Assembly: GCF_013141715.1 (NCBI RefSeq)
Contig: NZ_WHOA01000122.1
Location: 1-64,000 of the forward strand
DNA from: Paenibacillus phytorum
GTDB taxonomy: Bacteria > Bacillota > Bacilli > Paenibacillales > NBRC-103111
Length of the DNA stretch: 64,000 nucleotides
Direction: 5' to 3'
Within the stretch, counting starts at the first letter, position 1. Every line of letters begins with the position of its first letter. Both the position numbers and the translations under genes were made by a program. Below the pieces are notes generated by a model. It was not told the DNA's origin and searched no databases. It was given only the letters and a program-made list of their open reading frames with translations. Below are positions 18,793 to 34,906 of the stretch, in pieces.

Positions 18793-18850
18793 CACATATT
18801 GAAAAGGTGATCATTTGTGTAATGGTACCTTTTTCAATGTGTGATTTTTT
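18793..18850 (+). promoter_or_regulatory. Terminator-like hairpin in the csp leader
   Basis: CACATATTGAAAAGGT (18793-18808) pairs with ACCTTTTTCAATGTGTG (18827-18843) with small bulges, and seven T follow. It lies between the csp promoter and its start codon, so either it is a leader attenuator or thermosensor of the cold-shock gene, or it terminates transcripts from the MarR gene upstream. Confidence 0.55.
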
Positions 18851-18892
18851 TGTTAAAAAAACATGTTAATAACTATTTGGAGGTAATTTATT

Positions 18893-19093
18893 ATGGAAAC
18901 AGGAACAGTAAAATGGTTTAACGCAGAAAAAGGTTTTGGGTTTATCGAAGTAGAGGGCGGAAATGACGTATTCGTACATTTCTCCGCGATTCAAGGCGAT
19001 GGTTTCAAATCACTAGACGAAGGTCAACGTGTTGAATTCAACGTAGCTCAAGGCAACCGCGGACCACAAGCCGAGAATGTTGTAAAACTGTAA
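18893..19093 (+). CDS. Cold-shock protein (CspA/CspB family)
   Basis: Single cold-shock domain of 66 residues, the usual length. RNP1 KGFGFI is at 13-18 and RNP2 VFVHF at 26-30. It binds single-stranded RNA and DNA and acts as an RNA chaperone in the cold. TTGGAGG precedes the ATG, after a long structured leader. A perfect terminator follows, and the next gene encodes YdjO, also a cold-induced protein. Confidence 0.97.
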   Translation: METGTVKWFNAEKGFGFIEVEGGNDVFVHFSAIQGDGFKSLDEGQRVEFNVAQGNRGPQAENVVKL

Positions 19094-19107
19094 TACACAG
19101 ACACAGT

Positions 19108-19144
19108 AAACTGTCCTTAACACGTGTTAAGGGCAGTTTTTTTA
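19108..19144 (+). terminator. Terminator of the cold-shock gene
   Basis: AACTGTCCTTAACAC pairs with GTGTTAAGGGCAGTT (one mismatch), followed by a run of T. It sits 15 bases after the stop codon. Confidence 0.9.
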
Positions 19145-19162
19145 ATCTAAGGAGGATAAACT

Positions 19163-19393
19163 ATGTATTTTCGAAGAAAATCGTTAGAGGATCTCCCTCA
19201 AGAAAACACTACAATCTGGGCTTGCAAGAAAGAAGATTGTAAGGGTTGGATTCGAGACAATTTTGCGTTTGAATACGTTCCAACTTGCCACCTTTGCCAT
19301 TCACCCATGATTAGTAGCGTGAAGATGCTTCCTCTGCTTGCCAACTCCAACATAGATATGAAGTCCCTAAATAAAGGCAGACAGATCTCGTAG
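19163..19393 (+). CDS. ydjO: Cold-inducible protein YdjO
   Basis: Protein of 76 residues matching the YdjO family of Bacillus and Paenibacillus. Four cysteines (21, 26, 42, 45) arranged Cx4C and Cx2C suggest a zinc ribbon. The TxWACKKEDCKGWIRDNFA segment is the family core. Its molecular function is not known; the B. subtilis member is cold-induced, and here it follows a cold-shock gene. AAGGAGG precedes the ATG. A terminator separates it from csp, so joint expression would need read-through or its own promoter. Confidence 0.85.
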   Translation: MYFRRKSLEDLPQENTTIWACKKEDCKGWIRDNFAFEYVPTCHLCHSPMISSVKMLPLLANSNIDMKSLNKGRQIS

Positions 19394-19422
19394 GGGGAAC
19401 CATATTGATTACGGTGCATACA

Positions 19423-19465
19423 AAAAAAGCTGGTTTCTGTTACGTACAGGAACCAGCTTTTTCGT
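19423..19465. terminator. Bidirectional terminator between ydjO and yebC
   Basis: AAAAAAAGCTGGTTTCTGT and ACAGGAACCAGCTTTTT form a strong stem with A and T runs on both sides, ending the convergent ydjO and yebC genes. Confidence 0.9.
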
Positions 19466-19484
19466 TGTTTTATGAGACCCGTTG

Positions 19485-20195
19485 TTATTCCACGTTATGA
19501 TACACCTGCTGCACATCCTCTAAATCTTCCAAAGCATCAATCAATTTATCGAATTGGGCTTGGCCTTCTTCTGATAAAGTGATGCTGTTTTGAGCTAACA
19601 TCGTCAGTTCAGCAATGGCAAACTCCGTGATTCCAGCCTTTTTGAATGATTCTTGAACAGCATGGAACTGCTCCGGGTCAGCGTAAACCATAACCATTTC
19701 ATCTTCTTCAGTAATGTCACGAACGTCTACATCCGCTTCCAGCAAAATTTCCATGATGTCATCGATGCTCTTGCCTTCAATACCGATGACAGCAGTGGCA
19801 TCGAACATGTAAGCGACTGAGCCGTTTACGCCCATATTACCGCCATTTTTACTAAATGCTGCACGTACGCTTGAAGCAGTACGGTTCACGTTATTCGTGA
19901 GTGCGTCCACAATGACCATCGCACCGTTTGGTCCGAAGCCCTCATAACGAAGCTCCTCATAAATTTCATCTGAGCTGCCTTTTGCTTTATCGATAGCACG
20001 ATCAATAATTGCTTTCGGCACATTATAAGTTTTTGCCCGTTCGAGGACAACTTTCAAAGCACGATTCGCTTCAGGATCCGGTTCACCCTTCCGAGCGGCT
20101 ACATAAATTTCTAGGCCGAACTTAGCGTAAATTCGACTTGTATTTGCGTCTTTAGAGGCTTTCTTCTCTTTAATGTTATTCCACTTACGGCCCAC
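19485..20195 (-). CDS. YebC/PmpR-family protein
   Basis: Protein of 236 residues of the highly conserved YebC family, in Firmicutes often called YeeI. The start [20 protein letters not shown] is the family signature, followed by [20 protein letters not shown]. Members have been described as transcription regulators, and more recently as ribosome-associated factors for difficult proline stretches. I chose the GTG at 20195 because it gives the standard MGRKWNN start; a GTG at 20207 adds four residues. Monocistronic. Confidence 0.93.
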   Translation of the reverse strand: MGRKWNNIKEKKASKDANTSRIYAKFGLEIYVAARKGEPDPEANRALKVVLERAKTYNVPKAIIDRAIDKAKGSSDEIYEELRYEGFGPNGAMVIVDALTNNVNRTASSVRAAFSKNGGNMGVNGSVAYMFDATAVIGIEGKSIDDIMEILLEADVDVRDITEEDEMVMVYADPEQFHAVQESFKKAGITEFAIAELTMLAQNSITLSEEGQAQFDKLIDALEDLEDVQQVYHNVE

Positions 20196-20494
20196 GATTG
20201 ATCCCACTTTCTATTTTTATTTCATTAATATAATAACCGATTTTCATTCTAAATGGAAAAAAAGTTGCATTCGTATTCCTGAGCTCATGTTTTTCGTTGT
20301 TGAAAATCATTTATGAGCTAATCACAACAGACGTGTAGGACGGTCTGCCACAGACTGTTGAGAAGTCGATTTTCGGCTTCTCAGGCTCTACCGACGAGCT
20401 TCGGCTCGCGGAACCATAAGGAAAGGGCTATCCCCGACCGATTCCATTCGGATTCGGAGGATAGCCCTCGAAGATAGTTCACCTATAGATTTAC
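20196..20494. other. Spacer with several hairpins
   Basis: No gene seen. It contains GAGAAGTCGA/TCGGCTTCTC and GAGCTTCGGCTC hairpins near 20361-20408, and the weak terminator at 20421-20467. The A/T-rich part next to yebC probably holds its promoter, which I could not define. Confidence 0.5.
20421..20467 (-). terminator. Probable terminator of the lyase gene
   Basis: GGGCTATCC (20425-20433) pairs with GGATAGCCC (20459-20467). On the minus strand CCCTTTCCTT follows, a poor U-run. It is 28 bases past the stop codon of the 2390-residue gene. Confidence 0.6.
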
Positions 20495-27676
<7,182 letters not shown>

Positions 27677-27780
27677 TCAGCTCCCTTTTCAACTTACAAA
27701 TATCCTTACATCCAATCCTTTCAATCCATAATTTACCATTTTAAAATATCGAACATCCCCCCTTTCATCGCAACCTTCTC

Positions 27781-28701
27781 TTAGAATAAGGCGCTTTCTT
27801 TTTTGAATCTTTTTACGGATTCATTCGTGATCAGAATAATGAGGAAGCAAAGGATGGACTGGTATAAGCCGACTGCCGCCGCCATGCCGAATTCCTGCAA
27901 ATCGAGAAGCGCCCGAAATGAGAAAGTGTCGATAATATCCGTTTTATCGTATAACAGTCCGTTATTCCCGATCAGCTGGTAGAACAAGCCGAAGTCGCCT
28001 CTCGCAATTTGGCTGACTTTAAGCAACACCAGAATGATCATCGTCGGAATGATGGAGGGGATGGTAATATGGATGATCCGCTGAAGGATGTTCGCTCCGT
28101 CGATTTTGGCCGCTTCATACATTTCCGGATCAATCCCGGCGATGCTCGCAAGATAGATGACAGTTCCATATCCCACCGACTTCCATGCGCTAAAAAAGAT
28201 CAAAATAAAAGGCCACAATTCCGGATTATTATAGAAGTTTACCGGTGTGAAGCCGAGCGACTTCAAGAACGTATTCACCGCACCGAACTCATAATTGAGA
28301 AAATTATAGACAATTGCTCCGGCTACGACCCATGAAATGAAATAAGGCAGAAAAATCACCGACTGCAAAAACTTCTTGATGTATTTGCCTGCCAGCTCGA
28401 ATAAAACAATGGCGATACTAATTTCCAGCACATTATTCACAATCATGAACAGGAAGTTGTAAACGATCGTATTTTTCGTAACCAGGAAAGCTTTGCCCGA
28501 ATGAAGGAAGAAATCGAAATTAGCCAGACCGACCCATGGGCTGCCAAAGATACCATCCTTGTAAGAATAAGCTTTAAAGGCAACCACCATTCCCGCCATC
28601 GGGAAATAACAGAAAATAAGAAAAAATAAAAACGCTGGTAATATCATCAGATACAGCGTGCGATTTTTCCGCAAATCGCCTAGTAAACCTTTCGTATGCA
28701 T
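27781..28701 (-). CDS. Carbohydrate ABC transporter permease, LplB type
   Basis: MalF-like permease of 306 residues with six helices and the EAA loop EMYEAAKIDGANILQRI. GAGGAG lies six bases before the ATG at 28701, which gives MHTKGLLGDL; an upstream in-frame start at 28752 lies inside the hairpin region and is rejected. The gene follows the binding-protein gene across a terminator-like hairpin, and the giant lyase gene follows it 113 bases later. Confidence 0.92.
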   Translation of the reverse strand: MHTKGLLGDLRKNRTLYLMILPAFLFFLIFCYFPMAGMVVAFKAYSYKDGIFGSPWVGLANFDFFLHSGKAFLVTKNTIVYNFLFMIVNNVLEISIAIVLFELAGKYIKKFLQSVIFLPYFISWVVAGAIVYNFLNYEFGAVNTFLKSLGFTPVNFYNNPELWPFILIFFSAWKSVGYGTVIYLASIAGIDPEMYEAAKIDGANILQRIIHITIPSIIPTMIILVLLKVSQIARGDFGLFYQLIGNNGLLYDKTDIIDTFSFRALLDLQEFGMAAAVGLYQSILCFLIILITNESVKRFKKESALF

Positions 28702-28722
28702 AAGAATCTCCTCCTGATAATA

Positions 28723-28767
28723 GAAAAACGAGAGTGACTGTTGCATGATCACCGCAGCCTCTCTCGT
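28723..28767 (-). terminator. Attenuating terminator between binding-protein and permease genes
   Basis: ACGAGAG (28728-28734) pairs with CTCTCGT (28761-28767). On the minus strand five T follow directly. It lies just after the binding-protein gene inside the operon, so it would reduce expression of the permease and lyase genes relative to the binding protein. Confidence 0.65.
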
Positions 28768-28780
28768 CCTTTCTTAAACG

Positions 28781-30337
28781 TTATTTATTATTCTTTACAT
28801 ATTCGTCAAGCTGTTTCTGTGCTTCGGTGATCACTTTATCCAGACCCGCTTCTTTATATTTGGTGTTGAGCGTCTTGACGACGGCTTCCACCGAATCATT
28901 CATGACACCAAGATTAATTGGATTCCGGTATTGATCCCTAACGCTTTTGAGCGCTGCCAATTCATTCTTCACATTCGTCGTATCGAACACAAAGTTAAGC
29001 AGCGGATTCGTAATCGCAGTTTTCGTCCAAGCTGCTTTAATGGCTGCAACCTCTTTCGGTTGATCGGCAAGCGGCTTAATCAGCCCTTCTGTTCTCCAGC
29101 CCCAAGGTGAACCGGAATCAATCTTGTAGCCGGAATCAGTTCCGCCCAGAGCCTGTATTTTTTTGTCCGCCGTCAACTCGTAATGTTTGCCCTTGATGCC
29201 GTAAGTCGTAAGGTTAAAATAATCCTCGTTGTTCCGGAATAAATCGAGCATCATCAAAGCTCTCTCCGGGTTTTTGGCATTTGCGTTGATCGACATCCCA
29301 TTGCCGATATACGGATTCACATAGGTCGCCTTGCCGTTGTAGAGATCGAAGAGCTCAACTTTCCATTCAGGATGTTTTTGATTCGCTGCCGTTACACCTA
29401 GACCCATATCCTGAATGTTTCCGGCCATCGAGGCACTTTTGCCGGCAAGGAACGAATCTTTGACTGGTGTCTTATTGAGCAGAGCATTTTGGGACCAGTA
29501 GCCTTTCTTGTTCCAATCCGCCATTTTCTTCGCAAATTCCAAATATTGCGGAGTTTGCACAATGTCAATCAGCTTCCCGGACTTATCTTTTAGGTCGATT
29601 GAAACGAGTGAATTACCAATAATGACCTTTGGCGTGAATTCGGTGCCGACCATGAAGTCGAACATCGCATTAGCATTTATACTTTCATCGAAAGGCACCA
29701 TGTTTGGCTCGTTTTTGGAAATAGCTTCTAAATATTTCTCGAAATCATTGATCGTTTTCAGTTCTGGGATGTTGTACTTCGCTCTCAAATCCCCTCTGAC
29801 GCCGACAACCGACATTGAGAAATCTTTGGTCGAGGCAGGCATCATATACATTTTATTCTGCACCTTTGCCTGCTCCCAGGCTTCTTTCGGCATTTCCTTC
29901 ATCGTCTGCGGTGCATATTTATTTAACAGATCCGGCGTAAGCTCAAGGAATGCCCCTTTAATCGCTTGCTCGCCATACTTGATCCAGTTCGCTGAGAAAA
30001 CCAAATCGAAGTCTTCACCCGTTGCAAAAAGCAGCGGATACTTCTGCAGGTAATCGCCCCAAGACAAGAAAATAGGCTCTACCGTAGCGTTAATATCACG
30101 TTTCAGCATTTTATTGACTTCGTCATAGACAAGCCCGATGTCCTTGGGCTGATCCCCGATCAGGTACATTTTAAGCTTCACTTCTTTGGAAATATCCGGT
30201 TTGTTTGATGCTGTTTCTTTACTCGTACTTGCTGTCGGTTTAGGCGATGCCGTTCCTTGACTCGAGTTCGTCGAGCAGCCTGCCATAAGCATAACTGTAG
30301 CCAAGCTGACAGCCATCAGCGTCTTTACATGTTTCAT
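28781..30337 (-). CDS. Sugar ABC transporter substrate-binding lipoprotein
   Basis: Solute-binding lipoprotein of 518 residues. The lipobox is LMAGC with Cys21, followed by a Ser/Thr-rich linker. It captures an oligosaccharide, presumably a product of the lyase encoded in the same operon. GGGGAGG precedes the ATG. The gene lies between the YtcP-type (upstream) and LplB-type (downstream) permease genes, an uncommon order for this transporter class. Confidence 0.92.
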   Translation of the reverse strand: MKHVKTLMAVSLATVMLMAGCSTNSSQGTASPKPTASTSKETASNKPDISKEVKLKMYLIGDQPKDIGLVYDEVNKMLKRDINATVEPIFLSWGDYLQKYPLLFATGEDFDLVFSANWIKYGEQAIKGAFLELTPDLLNKYAPQTMKEMPKEAWEQAKVQNKMYMMPASTKDFSMSVVGVRGDLRAKYNIPELKTINDFEKYLEAISKNEPNMVPFDESINANAMFDFMVGTEFTPKVIIGNSLVSIDLKDKSGKLIDIVQTPQYLEFAKKMADWNKKGYWSQNALLNKTPVKDSFLAGKSASMAGNIQDMGLGVTAANQKHPEWKVELFDLYNGKATYVNPYIGNGMSINANAKNPERALMMLDLFRNNEDYFNLTTYGIKGKHYELTADKKIQALGGTDSGYKIDSGSPWGWRTEGLIKPLADQPKEVAAIKAAWTKTAITNPLLNFVFDTTNVKNELAALKSVRDQYRNPINLGVMNDSVEAVVKTLNTKYKEAGLDKVITEAQKQLDEYVKNNK

Positions 30338-30394
30338 TGATAAAACCTCCCCTGATCTTGTTCACTCATCTATGATCAACGGCTAAAGCCGGAG

Positions 30395-31285
30395 TCATCC
30401 TTTGACCGAGCCAATCGTAATACCTTGTATAAAATACTTTTGAACAAAAGGATAAAGCAGAACGATCGGTCCCGTCGCGATCACCGTCATGGCCAGCTTG
30501 AAGGATTCCTTCGGTGTATCCATAACGACAGAACCCTGCGAAGCAACCGAGGAGTTGGCAAAGGCGATACTGCTCAAGATTTTATAGAGAAAATATTGCA
30601 GTGGATACAGATTCTCTTTGTTGATGAACAAGGTGGCATGATACCAATCATTCCAATAATTGAGAGAAATGAACAGGCCGATCGTAGCCAGAGCCGGCTT
30701 GGTCAGCGGCAGTATGATGGAAAGAAAGATGCGGAAATCGCCGGCACCGTCCATCTTGGCCGATTCGCTAATCGCATCGGGGATCGTGGAGCTAATGAAG
30801 CTTCTCATAATAATGATATAAAACACGTTTAATAAAGCAGGCACAATCAAGGCTAAGAGCGAATCCTTCCACCCTAAATACTTGACGATCAAAATATACC
30901 ATGGCACAAGTCCACCGGAAAATAAGGTGGTAAAGAAAAAATAGAAGGAAAATACATTTCGGTTCTTGAAGTCTTTTCGCTGCAGAACATAAGCCGTCAT
31001 CGCCGTTATGAACAGTCCGATCAGCGTACCAACGATCGTGACCAATAACGTAATTTGATAGGCGGAAATGATCTGCTTCGGATTTTTAAAGATAAACTCG
31101 TAGGCGTCTAATGAAAGTACACTCGGAATGAGGCTATAGCCGTTTTTAATAATATGGGATTCCTCCGTTACTGATCCAATTACAATCATTAGGAATGGAA
31201 TCAAGCACATAATTGCGAACAGCGTTATGAAGAAATAGCCGATGATTTGGAACACGTATTTCTCTACAGTATGCTTACTCTCCAT
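30395..31285 (-). CDS. Carbohydrate ABC transporter permease, YtcP type
   Basis: MalG-like permease of 296 residues with six helices and the EAA loop AISESAKMDGAGDFRIF. The C-terminus 'FIQGITIGSVKG' is typical of YtcP. It is the first gene of the second ABC operon. GGAGG lies six bases before the ATG at 31285; the first in-frame ATG at 31300 overlaps the ribosome site. Confidence 0.92.
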   Translation of the reverse strand: MESKHTVEKYVFQIIGYFFITLFAIMCLIPFLMIVIGSVTEESHIIKNGYSLIPSVLSLDAYEFIFKNPKQIISAYQITLLVTIVGTLIGLFITAMTAYVLQRKDFKNRNVFSFYFFFTTLFSGGLVPWYILIVKYLGWKDSLLALIVPALLNVFYIIIMRSFISSTIPDAISESAKMDGAGDFRIFLSIILPLTKPALATIGLFISLNYWNDWYHATLFINKENLYPLQYFLYKILSSIAFANSSVASQGSVVMDTPKESFKLAMTVIATGPIVLLYPFVQKYFIQGITIGSVKG

Positions 31286-31310
31286 GCAGCCCTCCATCAA
31301 TTCGCTTTGT

Positions 31311-31490
31311 TTAGGACAACCGGTTTCCTAATTTCATAGTAGACTACAATCAAGTTCCCCGTATACTTCACAAACTGGTGAAAAGTCTGCATTCTTTTGT
31401 GAAAAGCAACTAAACGAATTTGTTCAGCTTTACACTTTTTGTACGTGCACTTACCTGTTTACAAATTATTCATTATAATAATGAATGCAA
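31311..31490. promoter_or_regulatory. Divergent control region A (duplicated at 35901)
   Basis: The spacer between the ABC operon and the AraC-type gene is homologous along about 170 bases to the one at 35901-36075. The plus-strand promoter is TTACCT-17-TATAAT (31451-31456, 31474-31479), pointing at the AraC-type gene. On the minus strand a TACTAT -10 (31336-31341) lacks a proper -35 but has a conserved GTATAC upstream, suggesting an activated promoter. Confidence 0.6.
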
Positions 31491-31512
31491 CGATCCCGAA
31501 TAACGAAGGAGC

Positions 31513-33768
31513 ATGGACTTTACGATGAAACTCACAGCGTCTCGCACATCCAATAAGCTTTACGCCAACATCTTTCTTTCGCTCATCGTTTGCATCATCC
31601 TCACCATTGTGACCTTGTCCTCAACGCTCTACGCGAGCTTCGAGAAGATCGCCTTATCGAACATTTATGCATCGGAGAAAAGCAGCTTGTCCCAGACGAG
31701 CTACAGTGCCAAATCGATGATCGAAAACTCGACCAGCTACGCACTTCAAATATACGCCGATCCTTTGTTCGATAAGCTCCTACACTATACGTCCCCAGGC
31801 AGTGTGGAGACGAACGCCGCTTTAATTCGCTTGAATGCTTATTTGAATATGAACTATTTCATTGATTCCATCTACCTTTACAGCAAAAGCTCGAAAACGT
31901 TTTACTCTGCCACATTGTCCTCCGTCAATACGATTCAGAGTTTCGACGATTTCTACGATGCGGACGCGCGCAAACTGATCGAACATTTCAGCAGTTATAA
32001 ACGACTGGCGCCTATTCCCCGGGAAATACCCGTTCAAACTCCGTTTCAGGAGGTCAGAACGGCCAATGTGTACTCGTTTGTCTTCTATGATCTGCAAGGC
32101 CAATCCAAGGATCTCGACAATATGATTATGCTTAACGTACCCGAACGATGGATGAAGGAAGCCATTACAAGCCTTGATATGAACAAAAATGGGTCAACGT
32201 TCATCATCGACAGCAAGGGCACGCTGGTGACCAGCACCGATTCGATGCCTTTCCTGGCAGATCTGAAGGATAAGCCCTATGTGCAAAAAATATTGGCCGC
32301 TTCCGCCAATCAGGCATCCGATTATTTTGTCGATGAGGTGGAGGGTGTGAAATCGTTAGTTGTGTACTCCAAACATGAAGTTACCAACTGGCTTTTCATC
32401 CGGGTACTTCCTTATGACACCATTATGGGAAAAGTCGAACTGATGAAGAAGACCGTTCTTCTTATTTGCTTCGTCATTTTGTTAATCGGGCTCAGTATTT
32501 CCTTCTTCTTAACGAAAACGCTTTATAAACCGATAGAGAAGGTCATTTCCAAATTAAATGTACTGATGAAAGAAAAACGCAATAATCACCATAAACTGAA
32601 GCAAAATTTCTTGCTGCAGCTAGTTCATAATAGCGGGTTTAAGAAACCGCTTGATATAGAAACCAAGCTCAAGGAATTCGATATCGCGATGGATCCGGCC
32701 AGTGACTATGTGATCGTTCTTTTCGTGATCGACCGTTTTGATTCGTTTTCCAAGCAGTATCACTTTGAAGACCGCGTGCTGCTCAAATACGGCATGATGA
32801 ACATCGCTTCCGAACTGTTCGCTAAAGTCGGCATCTGCGAATGTATTGATATGGACGAGAAGACCATTGCGGTTCTACTAAATGGCAGCTTCCTGAATGA
32901 CCACGCATGGTTGGACACGGTAAAAAACGTGCAAGACTCAGCTGAGCAATACCTTGGCATCTCGATGTCCGCCTCCATCAGCAGAACCGGCGACAGCCTG
33001 GTTGAAGTATCCGAATTATACACAGAGGCGCTGCAGCAGTTGAAATACAAATTTACAGACGGTTACCGCTGCATTTTGCACAGCCGTCAGCATCGTCCAC
33101 AAGCGCTCACTCCGTTCATCCATCCTGCTGTTCTTGAGAATAACATGTTGGAGACGCTTAAGCTTGGCAAATCGGAAGAGTCTAAGAAATGGTTCGGTGA
33201 AATCGTACATGCCGTCGAACCTCCCTCCTATATCGTTTACAACATGTTATTTAATCAGTTGGCCTTCTCAATTAGTACGACGGCGCTCCAAATGGATAAG
33301 AACTCTGGCCTACCAATGGATTACGATTTCAGTTCCTTTATCCATTACATGCATAAACTGGAGACGCTTCAAGACGTACACGATCATTTCTGCGAATTGA
33401 TCGATCAGCTTTGTCTGGGCTTCAAAGACAAGAAAAGCTCAAAACATGATAACTTGATCGCATCCATTGATAAAATCATTCATCAAAACTACTCCGACAG
33501 GGAATTGTCATTATTTAAAATCGCAGAGCTTCTCGATTTGTCCCCGGCCTACCTGGGGCGTATTTTCAAAAAGCTTGCCAACCAGTCGGTCCCCGATTAT
33601 TTGAACGAATACAGAATCGAGCGAGCAAAGGAGTTTCTCGCTTCCACGCAGGCCTCGATTGAGGAAATCTCACAGAAGACCGGCTATAACAACAGTACCT
33701 ATTTCTATAAAGTGTTTAAAAAATATACCGGAATTACGCCAGCTGAATATCGAAATAACGGATATTAA
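31513..33768 (+). CDS. Membrane-bound AraC-family regulator with extracellular sensor
   Basis: Protein of 751 residues. Helix 1 is at about 19-41, then an extracellular sensor region of about 270 residues, helix 2 at about 313-335, a cytoplasmic linker, and a C-terminal AraC double helix-turn-helix (about 650-748: FKIAELLDLSPAYLGRIFKKLA, IEEISQKTGYNNSTYFYKVFKK). It is a one-component sensor for an extracellular glycan that should activate the divergent ABC/lyase operon and probably the esterase operon, whose promoter region is homologous. AAGGAG is one base from the first ATG, so the ATG at 31525 (MKLTASR) may be the true start. Confidence 0.9.
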   Translation: MDFTMKLTASRTSNKLYANIFLSLIVCIILTIVTLSSTLYASFEKIALSNIYASEKSSLSQTSYSAKSMIENSTSYALQIYADPLFDKLLHYTSPGSVETNAALIRLNAYLNMNYFIDSIYLYSKSSKTFYSATLSSVNTIQSFDDFYDADARKLIEHFSSYKRLAPIPREIPVQTPFQEVRTANVYSFVFYDLQGQSKDLDNMIMLNVPERWMKEAITSLDMNKNGSTFIIDSKGTLVTSTDSMPFLADLKDKPYVQKILAASANQASDYFVDEVEGVKSLVVYSKHEVTNWLFIRVLPYDTIMGKVELMKKTVLLICFVILLIGLSISFFLTKTLYKPIEKVISKLNVLMKEKRNNHHKLKQNFLLQLVHNSGFKKPLDIETKLKEFDIAMDPASDYVIVLFVIDRFDSFSKQYHFEDRVLLKYGMMNIASELFAKVGICECIDMDEKTIAVLLNGSFLNDHAWLDTVKNVQDSAEQYLGISMSASISRTGDSLVEVSELYTEALQQLKYKFTDGYRCILHSRQHRPQALTPFIHPAVLENNMLETLKLGKSEESKKWFGEIVHAVEPPSYIVYNMLFNQLAFSISTTALQMDKNSGLPMDYDFSSFIHYMHKLETLQDVHDHFCELIDQLCLGFKDKKSSKHDNLIASIDKIIHQNYSDRELSLFKIAELLDLSPAYLGRIFKKLANQSVPDYLNEYRIERAKEFLASTQASIEEISQKTGYNNSTYFYKVFKKYTGITPAEYRNNGY

Positions 33769-33770
33769 CA

Positions 33771-33815
33771 CCAAAAAGGCTTACGCATGCAAGATACAAG
33801 CGTAAGCCTTTTTGG
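33771..33815. terminator. Bidirectional terminator
   Basis: A perfect 16-bp stem, CCAAAAAGGCTTACGC with its complement at 33800-33815, and a 13-base loop. A and T runs serve both the AraC-type gene (+) and the esterase gene (-). Confidence 0.95.
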
Positions 33816-33827
33816 TGGTTACATCTA

Positions 33828-34868
33828 TTATTCGCCTTCCTTCTTCAACCATTGATCCAGGAACAGGTAGGCTAGCATCCGTATCTCCTCCGGAAAATCA
33901 TGTCCGCCCGTCCCGAGGTAGGACTGAAAGCGGTCTTCCTTACCTAACCATCGGTAAAGCCTCGAGAGTTCTAACATCCCTTCCCCAACCGATTTCCAAT
34001 GAGGAAATATATGGTCGTCCTGTCCCGCATAGTTGAGAAAAGGCGTAGGGGCGCATAAGGCTACAATTTCGTGAAATTCAAATGGGATCCGATCCTGCTG
34101 CAAATCCGCCGAAACTTTCGGGATATGCGTGTATGGATAAGGCCGGTAGCCCCAATGCTCCGGATGCGGATCGCCAGTGAATGGACTGAACCCGCAGCTG
34201 GAAACAACAGCCTTAATTCGATCATCCATGCCAGCCAGAAAATAAGCGTTATAACCGCCAAACGAATGTCCGATCGCTCCAATGGCATTCGGATTTACAT
34301 AATCCAATGAACATAAAACATCAATGCCCTGTAAGTGATCTGTTAAGTTCTTGGCTACTGTTGACCACTCGGGATACTGTTCATAAAAAGGCTCACTCTC
34401 AAATGCCGCTCTGCCCGGATAAATCCGTTCACCCGCAGTCAGTGCATCAGGGACCAGCACCACATAACCGCGCTCAACCAGTTCAACGGCATACATACGA
34501 TTTGTCCCACCAGTAGAAAGAGCAATAAAATCTTTCCCTTGCTCATTTGTCGAATGGAGCGCAATAACAGCAGGGTAACCTGCATTCCTCGGACGATTGG
34601 ATACATTTTCATCTGGAATAAGGATGTAAGCGGTAATTCTATCCCCATAAACGGTATCATATTCTACATGAAACCGAGTATGGCTTGATTGCTTGCTCTG
34701 GGATTTGACTTGTACTCGGACAGGTACCCGTGCAGGCAGTTCACCAATGTAATCAAGCCAGATCCGGCGAACTTCAGACAGCTTCTCTATCCACTGCTCA
34801 TAACTCTCAATCCTATGCAAAAGCGGCGGAATGCCCATTTGGTTAATTTGAGATAATACATAGGCCAA
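33828..34868 (-). CDS. Alpha/beta hydrolase, dienelactone hydrolase/acyl esterase-like
   Basis: Hydrolase of 346 residues. The nucleophile elbow is GHSFGG with Ser202, followed by a likely acid Asp284 or Asp285 (AGQDDHIFP) and His323 (GGHDFP). There is no signal peptide, so it should act in the cytoplasm, probably removing an ester group from imported oligosaccharides, since it lies directly behind a CE7 acetyl esterase gene (38 bases). The start appears to be TTG with AAGGG upstream. Substrate unknown; peptidase activity of the S9 type is a less likely alternative. Confidence 0.8.
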   Translation of the reverse strand: MAYVLSQINQMGIPPLLHRIESYEQWIEKLSEVRRIWLDYIGELPARVPVRVQVKSQSKQSSHTRFHVEYDTVYGDRITAYILIPDENVSNRPRNAGYPAVIALHSTNEQGKDFIALSTGGTNRMYAVELVERGYVVLVPDALTAGERIYPGRAAFESEPFYEQYPEWSTVAKNLTDHLQGIDVLCSLDYVNPNAIGAIGHSFGGYNAYFLAGMDDRIKAVVSSCGFSPFTGDPHPEHWGYRPYPYTHIPKVSADLQQDRIPFEFHEIVALCAPTPFLNYAGQDDHIFPHWKSVGEGMLELSRLYRWLGKEDRFQSYLGTGGHDFPEEIRMLAYLFLDQWLKKEGE

Positions 34869-34906
34869 AATTGTATCCCTTCTTTCTTGAAAAATGGACT
34901 CACACG

